From: Marinobacter guineae
GTDB lineage: Bacteria; Pseudomonadota; Gammaproteobacteria; Pseudomonadales; Oleiphilaceae
Direction: 5' to 3'
DNA: 64,000 nucleotides
Assembly: GCF_002744735.1 (NCBI RefSeq)
Contig: NZ_KZ319339.1
Span: 1,178,001 to 1,242,000 of the forward strand
Shown here piece by piece: positions 37,125 through 46,371 of this stretch. Made by a program: the position numbers and the translations under genes. The notes beneath the pieces were generated by a model. It saw nothing but the letters and a program-made list of their open reading frames with translations. It was not told where the DNA came from and searched no databases. The number at the start of each line of letters is the position of its first letter. The first letter of the stretch is position 1.

Positions 37125-39170
37125 ATGTCAGTCCTGAAAAGTTTCATTGCCGGCCAGTGGGTCGGTGAAAAGGCCGCCAAGGCTTTGCCCAGCGCCGTTA
37201 ACGGCGAGATCGTTGCCCATACCCACGACGACACCCTCGATTTCAAAAATGCCGTTGAGTATGGCCGCAAGGTTGGTGGCAAGAACCTGATGGCCATGGA
37301 TTTCCAGGAGCGCGCCCTGGCTCTGAAGGCCATGGCCATGTACCTCCAGGAGCACAAGAAAGAGCTTTACGCACTGTCGATGCATACCGGTTCGAGCAAG
37401 GCCGACAACGGTATCGATATTGACGGTGGTTTCGGCACCCTATTCTCCTACGCCAGCATGGGCCGTCGCGAACTGCCGTCCGGCAATGTCGTGCACGAAG
37501 GTCCGGTGACCCCTCTGGGCAAGAACAACCACTTTGCCGGCACCCATATCCTGGTGCCCCGCGGTGGTGTGGCAGTACACATTGATGCCTACAACTTCCC
37601 GGTGTGGGGCATGCTGGAGAAATTCGCTCCGACCTTCCTGGCGGGCATGCCCTCCATAGTGAAGCCGGCCACCTCTACCTGCTACGTGACCGAACTCGCC
37701 GTTCGACTGATGCAGGAATCCGGTGCCCTGCCCGAAGGCAGCCTGCAGTTGATCATTGGCAGCACCGGCGACCTGTTCGACCATCTTGAAGAGCAGGACG
37801 TGGTTACCTTCACCGGCTCGGCAGCAACAGCTCGCAAACTCAAGAATCATCCGAACATCATCAACCGTTCGATTCCGTTCAATGCCGAGGCCGACTCACT
37901 GAACAGTGCCATTCTGGCGCCAGACGTGACCCCCGAGCACGAAGAGTTCGATATCTTCGTGAAGGAAGTGGGCCGCGAGATGACGGCGAAGGCCGGTCAG
38001 AAGTGTACCGCTATACGCCGGATTCTGGTGCCGAAAGATCGAGTGGAGGCTGTCTGCGAGAAGCTGAAAGAGCGGTTATCGAAAGTCACCGTGGGCGATC
38101 CTTCGGTTGAAGGCGTACGCATGGGCGCTCTGGCCTCCATCGACCAGCTGGAAGACGTCAAAGCCAATATCCAGGAACTGCTGAAGACCAGCGAACTGGT
38201 CATCGGTGGCGACGGCAGCTTCAAACCGACTGGCGAAGGCACCGAGAAAGGCGCGTTCATCGAGCCGCACGTACTGCTGTGCCGGAACCCGGAAAATGGT
38301 TGTGGTGCACACGACATCGAGGCCTTTGGCCCGGTTGCAACGGTGATCCCCTACGACACCGTTGAAGACGCAGTGGCTCTGTGTGCTCAAGGCCGGGGTT
38401 CACTGGTCACCACCCTGACCACCCGCGATCCTGCCATTGCCGGCAGGATCGTACCCCTGCTGGCGGCCTTTCACGGACGCCTGCACCTGCTCAACGCAGA
38501 AGCTTCAAAGGAATCCACAGGCCACGGTTCGCCGCTGCCCATGCTCAAGCATGGTGGCCCGGGTCGCGCCGGTGGTGGCGAAGAGCTCGGTGGTATCCGC
38601 GCGGTTCATCATTACCTGCAAAGAACGGCGATTCAGGGCTCCCCGACCATGCTGGCTGCGGTCACGCGCGAGTACGTGCGCGGTGCCGATCTGATCGAAA
38701 CCGATGTGCATCCGTTCCGTCGCCATTTTGAAGATCTGCAGATCAACGAATCCCTGCTGACTCACCGGCGCACGGTTACCGAGGCGGACATCGTCAACTT
38801 CGGCTGCCTGTCCGGCGATCACTTCTACATGCACTTTGATGAAATTGCGGCGCGGGACTCCCAGTTCGGCAAACGCATTGCCCATGGCTACTTTGTGCTT
38901 TCCGCTGCGGCGGGGCTGTTCGTTTATCCGGGCGAAGGTCCGGTTCTGGCGAACTACGGTCTGGATACCCTGCGCTTTATCGAGCCGGTTGCCCCTGGAG
39001 ACACCATCCGGGCGCGGCTGACCTGCAAGCGCAAGATCGATCAGGGTCGTACATCTCCGGACGGACACCCCCAGGGTGTGGTGGTCTGGGATGTTCAGGT
39101 TCACAACCAGAATGACGAAATGGTTGCGAGCTACGATATCCTGACACTGGTTGCCAAAAAGCCCGAGTAA
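37125..39170 (+). CDS. paaZ: oxepin-CoA hydrolase / 3-oxo-5,6-dehydrosuberyl-CoA semialdehyde dehydrogenase
   Basis: A 681-residue bifunctional ring-opening enzyme. The N-terminal ~520 residues are an aldehyde dehydrogenase with Glu255 (NAEADS) and Cys294 ([11 protein letters not shown]) as catalytic pair. The C-terminal ~150 residues are a MaoC-type R-hydratase with Asp565 and His570 in [11 protein letters not shown], which hydrolyses the oxepin ring. Both domains look intact. Start at MSVLKSF with GGAG upstream; ten earlier codons are open but overlap the hairpin region. Two strong hairpins follow the stop. Confidence 0.95.
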   Translation: MSVLKSFIAGQWVGEKAAKALPSAVNGEIVAHTHDDTLDFKNAVEYGRKVGGKNLMAMDFQERALALKAMAMYLQEHKKELYALSMHTGSSKADNGIDIDGGFGTLFSYASMGRRELPSGNVVHEGPVTPLGKNNHFAGTHILVPRGGVAVHIDAYNFPVWGMLEKFAPTFLAGMPSIVKPATSTCYVTELAVRLMQESGALPEGSLQLIIGSTGDLFDHLEEQDVVTFTGSAATARKLKNHPNIINRSIPFNAEADSLNSAILAPDVTPEHEEFDIFVKEVGREMTAKAGQKCTAIRRILVPKDRVEAVCEKLKERLSKVTVGDPSVEGVRMGALASIDQLEDVKANIQELLKTSELVIGGDGSFKPTGEGTEKGAFIEPHVLLCRNPENGCGAHDIEAFGPVATVIPYDTVEDAVALCAQGRGSLVTTLTTRDPAIAGRIVPLLAAFHGRLHLLNAEASKESTGHGSPLPMLKHGGPGRAGGGEELGGIRAVHHYLQRTAIQGSPTMLAAVTREYVRGADLIETDVHPFRRHFEDLQINESLLTHRRTVTEADIVNFGCLSGDHFYMHFDEIAARDSQFGKRIAHGYFVLSAAAGLFVYPGEGPVLANYGLDTLRFIEPVAPGDTIRARLTCKRKIDQGRTSPDGHPQGVVVWDVQVHNQNDEMVASYDILTLVAKKPE

Positions 39171-39184
39171 CACCGGGCTTGTCA

Positions 39185-39220
39185 GACTTTCTCCCTGTCT
39201 TGGACCCCAGGGAGAAAGTC
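39185..39220 (+). terminator. 13-bp hairpin after paaZ
   Basis: GACTTTCTCCCTG (39185-39197) pairs perfectly with CAGGGAGAAAGTC (39208-39220), 14 bases after the paaZ stop; no T-run follows. Confidence 0.5.
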
Positions 39221-39227
39221 ACAGGCA

Positions 39228-39269
39228 AATAAAAGGGGGACAGGTCGTAAGACCTGTCCCCCTTTTATT
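39228..39269. terminator. bidirectional terminator between paaZ and the liv operon
   Basis: A perfect 19-bp stem (39228-39246 with 39251-39269, loop GTAA) has an A-rich 5' side and T-rich 3' side, so it can terminate transcription in both directions between the convergent paaZ and livF-type genes. Confidence 0.85.
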
Positions 39270-39292
39270 GGTGCGTTATAAACTTTGGGCGA

Positions 39293-40657
39293 TTACATGC
39301 CCAGGTAAGCCTCACGTACCTTCTCATTACTGAGCAGTTCCCGGCCGGTGCCTTCTATCACGACTTTGCCGGTTTCCAGTACATAACCACGGTCGGCCAG
39401 TGCCAGCGCCTGGGATGCATTCTGCTCGACCAGGAAGATGGTAATACCCTCTTCCTTCAGCTCTTTCACGATGTTGAAAATCTCTTCAATAATCAACGGC
39501 GCAAGCCCCATGCTGGGCTCGTCCAGAAGCAGCAGCCTCGGTTTGGCCATCAAGGCCCGGCCCATGGCCAGCATCTGTTGTTGACCACCGGACAGCTCAC
39601 CCGCCAGGTTATGGCGCTTCTGGCGAAGGATGGGGAACTTGGTGTACATGCGCTCCAGATCATCCATCACCTCGGGCGTCTTGCCACGGGTGTAGGCGCC
39701 AAGCAACAGATTGTCATGAACACTGAGGTCCTTGAACACCTGCCGGCCCTCGGGCACCTGAACGATGCCATCGGCGACCCGCTGATCCGCGGGGATCTTC
39801 GCCAGGTCTTTGCCTTCAAAGGTTATCGCGCCGCGGTCCGTAGGCTGTAACCCGGAGATGGTCATCAGCAGGGTAGATTTGCCGGCACCGTTAGCCCCTA
39901 CAAGCGAGACTATCTCGCCGCTATTGATCCGGATATCCACATCATGCAGCACCTCGATCTGGCCATAGGACGTAACCAGCCCCTTGATGGACAGCATTTC
40001 CTGTTTTGCATGAGGCGCGGTGACCCGGTCTGCATGCTTGAGCCCCAGCCCCCCGAACTTTTCCGGGGTGTAGCTGACGATTTGGTGACGTAACTCCCGG
40101 AACTCTTCCCGGACCCGTTCACCAAACAAAGGGTCGTTCTCCACATCCCGTGCTTCAATGATTTGCTGCCAGTCTTCCTCGGTCAGCAGCTTCCGGGCCC
40201 GGGGAATCACAACGCCCTCTTCCTTGCGGATGTGCTTACGCAAGGCTTCAGTGAAACGTGCCAGGGCATGACTGAATTCCTCACGACCTTCCGGCCAGCC
40301 TTCTTCGCATTCCGCCAGCAGCTGGCGCAATTCCAGAAGTTTTTCATGGCCGACCACGTAGCCCTTGGCCAGCTTCTCCAGCAGGGGCGCGGTCTCGGGA
40401 GACTTCTCACCGAGCCGCTTATAGAGCTCGATGTCCGTGGGCGTACTGTGGACCCGCTGGGAGAAATGCTGAATGTAGTCAAAGATTGTCTTGAGCAGCC
40501 GTTCATCCGGCCGCTGGTCGTTAAGGTTCATATCACTCAGAAGCTGATCCAGAAGATCCAGGATCCGCCACAGCGCCTGATGTTCGTGAACAATAATTCG
40601 GACGGCCTGCTCACTGCGTGACTGGGCAGGCGCCATTTCAGTGTGTTGCTCGCTCAT
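39293..40657 (-). CDS. hemerythrin-like domain / LivF-type ABC ATPase fusion
   Basis: A 454-residue protein in one open frame with AAGGAG eight bases before the ATG. Residues 221-454 are a complete LivF-type ATPase: Walker A GANGAGKST (254-262), signature LSGGQQ (355-360), Walker B LLLLDEP (375-381). Normal LivF proteins are about 235 residues and begin here. Residues 1-200 are a helical hemerythrin/HHE-like domain: HEH (24-26), VHSTPTD (His70, Asp75), GHEKLLEL (His104), KHIRKEE (His142, Glu146). The second motif has Thr74 where HxxxE would put Glu, so the iron site may be altered. An internal start at Met221 has AGGA only one base away and is unlikely. It is the last gene of the five-gene transporter operon. 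Confidence 0.88.
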   Translation of the reverse strand: MSEQHTEMAPAQSRSEQAVRIIVHEHQALWRILDLLDQLLSDMNLNDQRPDERLLKTIFDYIQHFSQRVHSTPTDIELYKRLGEKSPETAPLLEKLAKGYVVGHEKLLELRQLLAECEEGWPEGREEFSHALARFTEALRKHIRKEEGVVIPRARKLLTEEDWQQIIEARDVENDPLFGERVREEFRELRHQIVSYTPEKFGGLGLKHADRVTAPHAKQEMLSIKGLVTSYGQIEVLHDVDIRINSGEIVSLVGANGAGKSTLLMTISGLQPTDRGAITFEGKDLAKIPADQRVADGIVQVPEGRQVFKDLSVHDNLLLGAYTRGKTPEVMDDLERMYTKFPILRQKRHNLAGELSGGQQQMLAMGRALMAKPRLLLLDEPSMGLAPLIIEEIFNIVKELKEEGITIFLVEQNASQALALADRGYVLETGKVVIEGTGRELLSNEKVREAYLGM

Positions 40658-40674
40658 GTGAAATGTCTCCTTGC

Positions 40675-41433
40675 TCAGCCACCCAGATAGGCGGCGATAA
40701 CGTCCGGGTTTTGACGGATTTCCTCGGGCGTACCCTCGGCCAGAACGCGACCATAGTTAAGCACCAGCAACCGGTCGGAGATTCCCATCACCAGTTTCAT
40801 ATCGTGCTCAACCAGCATCACGGTAATGCCCTGATCCGCAATTTTCCGGATTAAGTCTTCCAGTGCCGCAGTTTCCGTGGCGTTCAGTCCTGCCGCCGGC
40901 TCATCCAGCAGGATGACCTTCGGCTCGGCGGCCAGGGCCCGGGCTATCTCGAGCCGCTTGAGCGCTCCGTAGGACATCGCAGAGGCTTCTGCATCCAGAT
41001 AATCACCACAACCCACGTACTTCATCAGGTCAGCCGCGCGCTTACGGGCGGCTGTCTCATTACGACGCAGGGACGGCAAACGGAACAGCGTAGTGATCAG
41101 GCTACTCCTGAGCTGCAGGTGCCGGCCAAGCATCACATTCTCGATGGCTGTCATATTCATGCAGATCTGCATCTGCTGGAAGGTCCGGCACATGCCCCGT
41201 TCCGCAAGCTGGTTCGGTTCGAGCTTGGCAGTACTCTCACCGTTCAGCAGAATCTCACCCTTCGTGGGGATGTAGAGGCCGGTAATGAGGTTGAACAGCG
41301 TGGTCTTGCCTGCGCCGTTCGGACCAATCACGGAATAGACCTGCCCCGCCTCCACGGCGAAACTGACACCTTCCACCGCATGAACACCACCAAAAGCCTT
41401 ATCGAGACCTTTTACTTCAACCAGTGCTGTCAT
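40675..41433 (-). CDS. livG: branched-chain-type ABC transporter ATPase (LivG)
   Basis: A 252-residue ATPase. Walker A GPNGAGKTT, Walker B KVILLDEPAAGLNATE and the H-loop LVEHDMKLVMGISDRLLVLNYG are typical of LivG; the signature loop reads MSYGALKRLEIARAL. It has no extra domain, unlike its partner ATPase 17 bases downstream. The start overlaps the livM stop. The likely cargo is phenylacetate or a related aromatic acid, inferred from position between paaZ and paaX. Confidence 0.9.
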   Translation of the reverse strand: MTALVEVKGLDKAFGGVHAVEGVSFAVEAGQVYSVIGPNGAGKTTLFNLITGLYIPTKGEILLNGESTAKLEPNQLAERGMCRTFQQMQICMNMTAIENVMLGRHLQLRSSLITTLFRLPSLRRNETAARKRAADLMKYVGCGDYLDAEASAMSYGALKRLEIARALAAEPKVILLDEPAAGLNATETAALEDLIRKIADQGITVMLVEHDMKLVMGISDRLLVLNYGRVLAEGTPEEIRQNPDVIAAYLGG

Positions 41434-42437
41434 GCCTCACCTCCCGCTTTCTTGCGCATTCTTTTGGAAACGGTTGCGGTGATAGTGGGCAACAGGCCCT
41501 TGGGCATAAAGATCATGGTCAGCATCAGGATCAGGCCGAACATCACTGTTTCGAGCTCCTGGAAATCCGCCAGAACCTGGGGTAACAGTTTCAGCACCAC
41601 GGCGCCCAGAATCACACCGAAGGTTGAGCCCATGCCACCAAGGACGACCATGGTGATAAAGAGAATGGAAAACTCGAAGCTTGCCACCGCCGGAGTGATA
41701 AAGCCCTGAAAGTGGGCGTAAAGGCCGCCCATGACACTTGCATAGATGGCGGAGATCACGAATACGAGGCTTTTGTACTTCGCAGTGTCGACGCCCACCA
41801 CGCTGGCAGCCACTTCCGAACCTTTCACAGAGCGTAAAGCCCTGCCGATGGGCGATTCAATCAGGTTCTGAGCGAACCAGACCGCCAGCAAAAGCACCAC
41901 ACTGGCCAGGATATACCAGGCCTGAACGCCAGAAATATCCACACCAAACAACGAATATCGGCCAAAGGTGCTGAGCTCCCAGCCGAACAGATCGAAGGCG
42001 GGGACCGGCATGCCGTCCGGGCCGCCGGTAATGGCGCGCTCGTTGTTCAGAATGATGGCAATAATGAAGCCTACCGCGAGGGTTGCCATGGACAGGTAAT
42101 GACCCTTCAGTCTCAGGATCGGGCGTCCCACGACCCAGGCGATGATGCCGACTGCAATGGCACCGACCACCAGTGCGGGGATAGAAGACCAGCCGTAAGT
42201 CCCGGTTGCGATACCGGTGAAATAAGCACCCAGCCCAAAGAACCCGGCATGGCCGAGACTGATCTGGCCGGCAAAGCCTACCAGCAGGTTAAGGCCGACA
42301 ACCGTAGCGGCAATGATGGCCATCTGAATAACCAGTTCATAATGGAACGGGTTGCCCAGGAAAACCGGAAGAATAATCAGGATTAATGCGAGGACCATCA
42401 GGCCCCGGAGGCGCGACTGCATAAACCGGTTCAACAT
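41430..42437 (-). CDS. livM: branched-chain-type ABC transporter permease (LivM)
   Basis: A 335-residue polytopic permease. GLNLLVGFAGQISLGHAGFFGLGAYFTGI is the LivM N-terminal signature and SPIGRALRSVKGSEVAASVVGVDTAKYKSLVFVISA the cytoplasmic coupling loop. It overlaps livH by one base (TGATG) and livG by four (ATGA), so the operon is translationally coupled. Confidence 0.92.
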   Translation of the reverse strand: MLNRFMQSRLRGLMVLALILIILPVFLGNPFHYELVIQMAIIAATVVGLNLLVGFAGQISLGHAGFFGLGAYFTGIATGTYGWSSIPALVVGAIAVGIIAWVVGRPILRLKGHYLSMATLAVGFIIAIILNNERAITGGPDGMPVPAFDLFGWELSTFGRYSLFGVDISGVQAWYILASVVLLLAVWFAQNLIESPIGRALRSVKGSEVAASVVGVDTAKYKSLVFVISAIYASVMGGLYAHFQGFITPAVASFEFSILFITMVVLGGMGSTFGVILGAVVLKLLPQVLADFQELETVMFGLILMLTMIFMPKGLLPTITATVSKRMRKKAGGEA

Positions 42438-43312
42438 CAGACACGCTCCACAACTTTGGCACCGAAGAGTCCGCGGGGCATGAAGAAGAGCACCAGCAGA
42501 ATCATGGAAAACGCCACCGCATCCTTGTAATCGGAGGAGATATAACCGGCCGCCATGGCTTCAACAATACCGAGTGACAGCCCACCAACTACGGCGCCAA
42601 CACCACTGCCAAGGCCACCAATAGCCGCCGCCACAAAGCCTTTCAGGCCGAGGATGATTCCAATGTCATAGGAAGTGAAGGTAATCGGTGCAACCACGAT
42701 GCCGGCTACCGAGCCAAGCAGGGCAGACACCATAAAGGCCAGCATCAGCACCATCTGGGTACGGATACCCACCAGGCGCGCCGCTTCCTTGTTCATGGAA
42801 GTTGCAAGAATCGCCTTGCCTATCAAGGTCTTGGTAAAGAACAACACCAGACCGACCACCATGACTGCACCGATCCCCAGAACCCACAGGCTCTGGCTGT
42901 TCAGTACCGCACCAAACACCTCAATCGGCTCGCTGGTGCTGAAGTTCTGCATCACATGGTATTCCTTACCCCAGACCACCTGGGCAATACCACGGATGAA
43001 GATCGACGCACCGATCGTAATAATAATCAGGGTAACCACATCGGCCTGCTTGGCCGGCGCAATTGCGAGGCGCTGAAGAGCAATTCCAAGCAAACCCGCG
43101 AGGATAACGGCAAGCACGACCGCCAGAATCATGGGCACACCCATGGCAGTCAGGGAAACCGTCGCCATGCCTCCAATCATCAGGAATTCGCCCTGGGCGA
43201 AGTTGATGACATGGCTGGCGTTATAAATCAGGGTGAAACCGAGGGCTATCAGGGCGTAGGTCGCACCGATAGTAATCCCGGTGAACAGGTACTGTAAGAA
43301 TTCTGCGAGCAT
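42437..43312 (-). CDS. livH: branched-chain-type ABC transporter permease (LivH)
   Basis: A 291-residue polytopic permease. GATYALIALGFTLIYNASHVINFAQGEFLMIGGM is the LivH signature, with AILATSMNKEAARLVGIRTQMVLMLAF as coupling loop. It is separated from the binding-protein gene by 80 bases that hold a hairpin. Confidence 0.92.
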   Translation of the reverse strand: MLAEFLQYLFTGITIGATYALIALGFTLIYNASHVINFAQGEFLMIGGMATVSLTAMGVPMILAVVLAVILAGLLGIALQRLAIAPAKQADVVTLIIITIGASIFIRGIAQVVWGKEYHVMQNFSTSEPIEVFGAVLNSQSLWVLGIGAVMVVGLVLFFTKTLIGKAILATSMNKEAARLVGIRTQMVLMLAFMVSALLGSVAGIVVAPITFTSYDIGIILGLKGFVAAAIGGLGSGVGAVVGGLSLGIVEAMAAGYISSDYKDAVAFSMILLVLFFMPRGLFGAKVVERV

Positions 43313-43335
43313 AGCGGTGGTTCCGGTCGAACATC

Positions 43336-43371
43336 GGCTGGCGACTTATCCGAAAAGGACAGCCGCCAGCC
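43336..43371 (-). terminator. intercistronic hairpin between the binding-protein gene and livH
   Basis: GGCTGGCG (43336-43343) pairs with CGCCAGCC (43364-43371). Such hairpins after binding-protein genes often reduce read-through or protect the upstream message, giving more binding protein than permease. Confidence 0.4.
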
Positions 43372-43392
43372 GCGAGACAGGTGAAAGGGATA

Positions 43393-44550
43393 TCAGTTAA
43401 TCAGTTTCCATTCGCCGTTCTGGACTTCCAGAATGCGGAAGGAATCTGCATCAAGGCCGTTGTGGTCATCCGGAGCCATATTGAACTCACCGGTAACCCC
43501 GACATAACCCTTGATGTTTTCCAGTGCATCGCGCACGGCTGCAGGGTCGGTGGAGCCAGCTTCTTCAATGGCACGAACCGCCAGCATCAGGCCGTCGTAG
43601 GCGTAGGCACCGAAGGTTGAAACCTTGGAATCCCAGCGCGCCTCATACTCGGCCTTGTAGTTCTGAACTACTTCTTTCTGGGGGTCATCTTCCGGCAGTG
43701 AGTCCGGAACCAGCAGCGGTGACGCTGGCAGGCGAAGACCTTCAGCCGAAGAGCCGGCCAGTTCAAGGAAGCTGTCAGAAGCTACACCGTGGGACTGATA
43801 GAACGGAAGCTCCATTCCCAACTGGGCATAGTTGCGGGTGACAATGGCAGGGCCCTGACCGAAACCGAAGTTAAGAACCGCTTCAACACCCTTCGTGTTA
43901 CGGATATTGGTCAGTTGGGCGGTCATGTCTGTATCAGATCCGCTGTAGGTGACATCGGCCACGACTTCCATGCCCATCTCCTCGGCTACTTCCAGAGTCT
44001 GGGTGCGACCGGAGCTTCCGAAGCCACCTGTGCCTGAGATAAGGCCAAACTTGGTGATACCGCGATCCTTCATGTCGGTCAGAATCCGCTCTGCCGCCAT
44101 GCGATCGGTTTGGGGAGTCTTGAATACCCATTTCTTGACCGGATTGGTAATAACAACAGCACCAGCCAGGGAGATAAACGGAACCTGTGCCTGCTCAATC
44201 AGTGGCACCGCTGCCATGGTGGCACCGGTGGTGCTGCCACCAACGATGATATCCACCTGGTCCGAGCGGATCAGACGGCTGGCGAAGTTACGGGCAGACG
44301 AGGCATTGCCAACGTCGTCGTAATGGACCAGCTCCAACGGGCGACCCAGGACACCACCTTCTTCATTGATTTTTTCAACGTACATCTCGAGCGTTTTCAG
44401 CTCGGGATCACCGAGGAAAGATGCCGGACCTGTAACAGACAGGAACGACCCGATTTTGATTGGTTCAGCTGCCTGGGCACTCATCATCATGAGACCGGCC
44501 GCAGCGACTGCTGCGCATTTTCCTGCGCGACGCATCATTGTTCTAAGCAT
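43393..44550 (-). CDS. branched-chain-type ABC transporter substrate-binding protein
   Basis: A 385-residue periplasmic binding protein of the LivJ/aromatic-acid type. The signal peptide spans about residues 1-27 (ending MMSAQAAEP); IKIGSFLSVTGPASFLGDPELKTLEMYVEKINEEGGVLGRPLELV is the family N-terminus. GGGAG lies upstream of the ATG. It heads the transporter operon and is divergent from paaX. Phenylacetate or a related aromatic carboxylate is the likely ligand from context. Confidence 0.9.
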   Translation of the reverse strand: MLRTMMRRAGKCAAVAAAGLMMMSAQAAEPIKIGSFLSVTGPASFLGDPELKTLEMYVEKINEEGGVLGRPLELVHYDDVGNASSARNFASRLIRSDQVDIIVGGSTTGATMAAVPLIEQAQVPFISLAGAVVITNPVKKWVFKTPQTDRMAAERILTDMKDRGITKFGLISGTGGFGSSGRTQTLEVAEEMGMEVVADVTYSGSDTDMTAQLTNIRNTKGVEAVLNFGFGQGPAIVTRNYAQLGMELPFYQSHGVASDSFLELAGSSAEGLRLPASPLLVPDSLPEDDPQKEVVQNYKAEYEARWDSKVSTFGAYAYDGLMLAVRAIEEAGSTDPAAVRDALENIKGYVGVTGEFNMAPDDHNGLDADSFRILEVQNGEWKLIN

Positions 44551-44641
44551 TGTTTTTGTTCTCCCGAATTGTGCAGGGGCTTGAGTGGGTTTTTGTTTCT
44601 TCGCTCCCGGTATAATTCGATACCATTGACGAATATCAAAC

Positions 44642-44663
44642 GAAGTTATTGTATCATAACTTC
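44642..44663. promoter_or_regulatory. palindromic operator in the transporter/paaX divergent region
   Basis: GAAGTTAT (44642-44649) and ATAACTTC (44656-44663) are perfect inverted repeats around TGTATC, containing the GTATCA core seen at the other paa promoters. On the minus strand a perfect TTGACA (-35, 44671-44666) lies 17 bases before TAACTT (44648-44643), so the palindrome covers the spacer and -10 of the transporter promoter. A nearby GATA/TATC pair spans 44619-44637. No gene is seen in the 277-base gap 44551-44827. Confidence 0.55.
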
Positions 44664-44827
44664 CATGTCAACTGATTTCACGGGGTCCGGGCATGGCCTC
44701 TTAAGTAAAGCCGACACTGACCCAACGCGCCAGCACGGCAATGCGAAAGACAAACCTTTACCTGACACGTAAGACCCGCATAATACGTGCAACGTGTTTC
44801 ATTGATTCTTATTTGCGAACCCAGGCC

Positions 44828-45823
44828 ATGACTGCAAAAAACCAGCTCGAACTGCTCGTCAAAAACTTCCAGAAGAAGCGGCCGCTTCGCGCCGGCTCTC
44901 TCATCATCACCATCTACGGCGACGCCATCGTTCCCCGCGGCGGCAATGTCTGGCTTGGCAGCCTGATGAAGCTGGTAGAACCCATGGGCATCAGCCAGCG
45001 GCTGGTTCGAACGTCGGTTTATCGCCTGGTTCAGGAATCCTGGCTGCAGACCGAAAAGGTAGGGCGCTGCAGTTATTACAGCCTCACCGGCCCCGGACTG
45101 CGCCGTTTCGAGCAGGCCTTCCAGCACGTTTACAACCTCGATACCGAGGAATGGAGCGGCAGCTGGTGCCTTGTGTATCTGAACCAGCTGACTCCGGAAC
45201 TTCGCCAGAAAGTCCGGGAAGAACTGAAGTGGCTCAGCTTTGGCAGCATGGCGCCGGGCCTGATGGAACACCCCCGATTTACCCGCAGCGAATTGATTCC
45301 CATGCTGCAGGAATGGGGCGCTCTTGAAGACACCATCGTGATGCAGACCATGCCCATGGAGCAGAAAAGCCCCAAGGCACTTCGCCTGCAGGTTCGCGAA
45401 AGCTGGAACCTGGAGGAACTGGGAGGTCGCTACCGGCGCTTCCTGAAACAGTTCCGCCCGTTGTGGCGGGAGCTGCAGTCAGAAGACACACTCAGTCCAG
45501 AGGAATGCCTGCTTCTCAGGATCCTGCTGATCCACGAGTACCGCAAAATTCTGCTTCGTGATCCCCTGTTGCCCGATGAACTGTTACCAGGTGACTGGGA
45601 AGGTCGCAGCGCCAAGCAGCTTTGCCGAAACCTGTACCGGAAGATCTACGTGCGGGCCGAGCAGTGGCTGGACGAGACTCTGGAAAATGCCTCGGGTCCT
45701 CTGCCAGGGCCAGGTGAGAAGTTTTACAAACGCTTCGGGGGACTGCGGGATACCGCCGTTAAGAGCGACCTGGCCGCTGAGCCGGAAGCCTTCGAGGCGA
45801 GTATTCAGCTGGCCGACGACTGA
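44828..45823 (+). CDS. paaX: phenylacetyl-CoA-responsive repressor PaaX
   Basis: A 331-residue regulator. The N-terminal winged helix (RPLRAGSLIITIYGDAIVPRGGNVWLGSLMKLVEPMGISQRLVRTSVYRLVQESWL) is the PaaX signature, followed by the PaaX-like middle domain (EEWSGSWCLVYL) and C-terminal effector domain (LLIHEYRKILLRDPLLPDELLPGDWEG). PaaX represses paa operons until phenylacetyl-CoA binds. Start at MTAKNQLELL; the 29 upstream open codons do not resemble the family. It is divergent from the transporter operon it probably controls. Confidence 0.95.
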   Translation: MTAKNQLELLVKNFQKKRPLRAGSLIITIYGDAIVPRGGNVWLGSLMKLVEPMGISQRLVRTSVYRLVQESWLQTEKVGRCSYYSLTGPGLRRFEQAFQHVYNLDTEEWSGSWCLVYLNQLTPELRQKVREELKWLSFGSMAPGLMEHPRFTRSELIPMLQEWGALEDTIVMQTMPMEQKSPKALRLQVRESWNLEELGGRYRRFLKQFRPLWRELQSEDTLSPEECLLLRILLIHEYRKILLRDPLLPDELLPGDWEGRSAKQLCRNLYRKIYVRAEQWLDETLENASGPLPGPGEKFYKRFGGLRDTAVKSDLAAEPEAFEASIQLADD

Positions 45824-45826
45824 CTT

Positions 45827-46324
45827 TCAGTCGGGCGATGAAGCCAGCTGCTTACGGGTCTTCAAGCGCCCCTGCCGCCGGATCTGGGCATTGCCATAAC
45901 GGCGTTTCTGCTCTGCAGTCTCAGGAATCACCTCCGGCACATCCACCGGTTTGTCGCGCTCGTCCAGAGCCACAAACGTAAAGAACGCCGAGAGAATGTG
46001 ACGGGTGTCGCCGGTGTAACTGTTCTCGGCTTCGACCCTGGCACCGATCTCCATCGACGATCCCCAGCTTCGATTCAGAGCCAGGCTGAACAACAGAGTA
46101 TCGTTTCCCTTGGCCGGCGCCCTGAAATGAATGGAATCCACCGCCGCCGTCACGCAGACATGGGCTGAGTGGCGCTCAGCCACAACCAGCGCCAGACGGT
46201 CACACTTAGCCATGATCATTCCACCGAACACGGTGTTATGGGAGTTCATGTCGTTCGGGAAAACCTTGTAGACATGCTTCTCGATGGCAGAGGCAGCCAC
46301 GGGTTTCGATGGTTTGCCAGACAT
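45827..46324 (-). CDS. acyl-CoA thioesterase, hotdog family
   Basis: A 165-residue YciA/BFIT-type thioesterase. HVYKVFPNDMNSHNTVFGGMIMAKCDRLALVVAERH contains the conserved Asn and Gly-Gly of the active-site helix; VDSIHFRAPAKGNDTLLF and RVEAENSYTGDTRHILSAFFTFVALD follow. It cleaves fatty or other acyl-CoAs; the specific substrate is unknown. Start at MSGKPSK, with AAAGGA upstream. It converges on paaX with a 3-base gap. Confidence 0.85.
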   Translation of the reverse strand: MSGKPSKPVAASAIEKHVYKVFPNDMNSHNTVFGGMIMAKCDRLALVVAERHSAHVCVTAAVDSIHFRAPAKGNDTLLFSLALNRSWGSSMEIGARVEAENSYTGDTRHILSAFFTFVALDERDKPVDVPEVIPETAEQKRRYGNAQIRRQGRLKTRKQLASSPD

Positions 46325-46371
46325 GGGATCCTTTCCTTTCGTATTTGAGTTCCAATTACCTGATCGGCCAG

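Noticed and set aside
39293..39997. Separate LivF gene starting at internal Met221
   Set aside because: The only purine-rich site is one base from the ATG, and the frame is open through a well-formed N-terminal domain with its own strong ribosome site.
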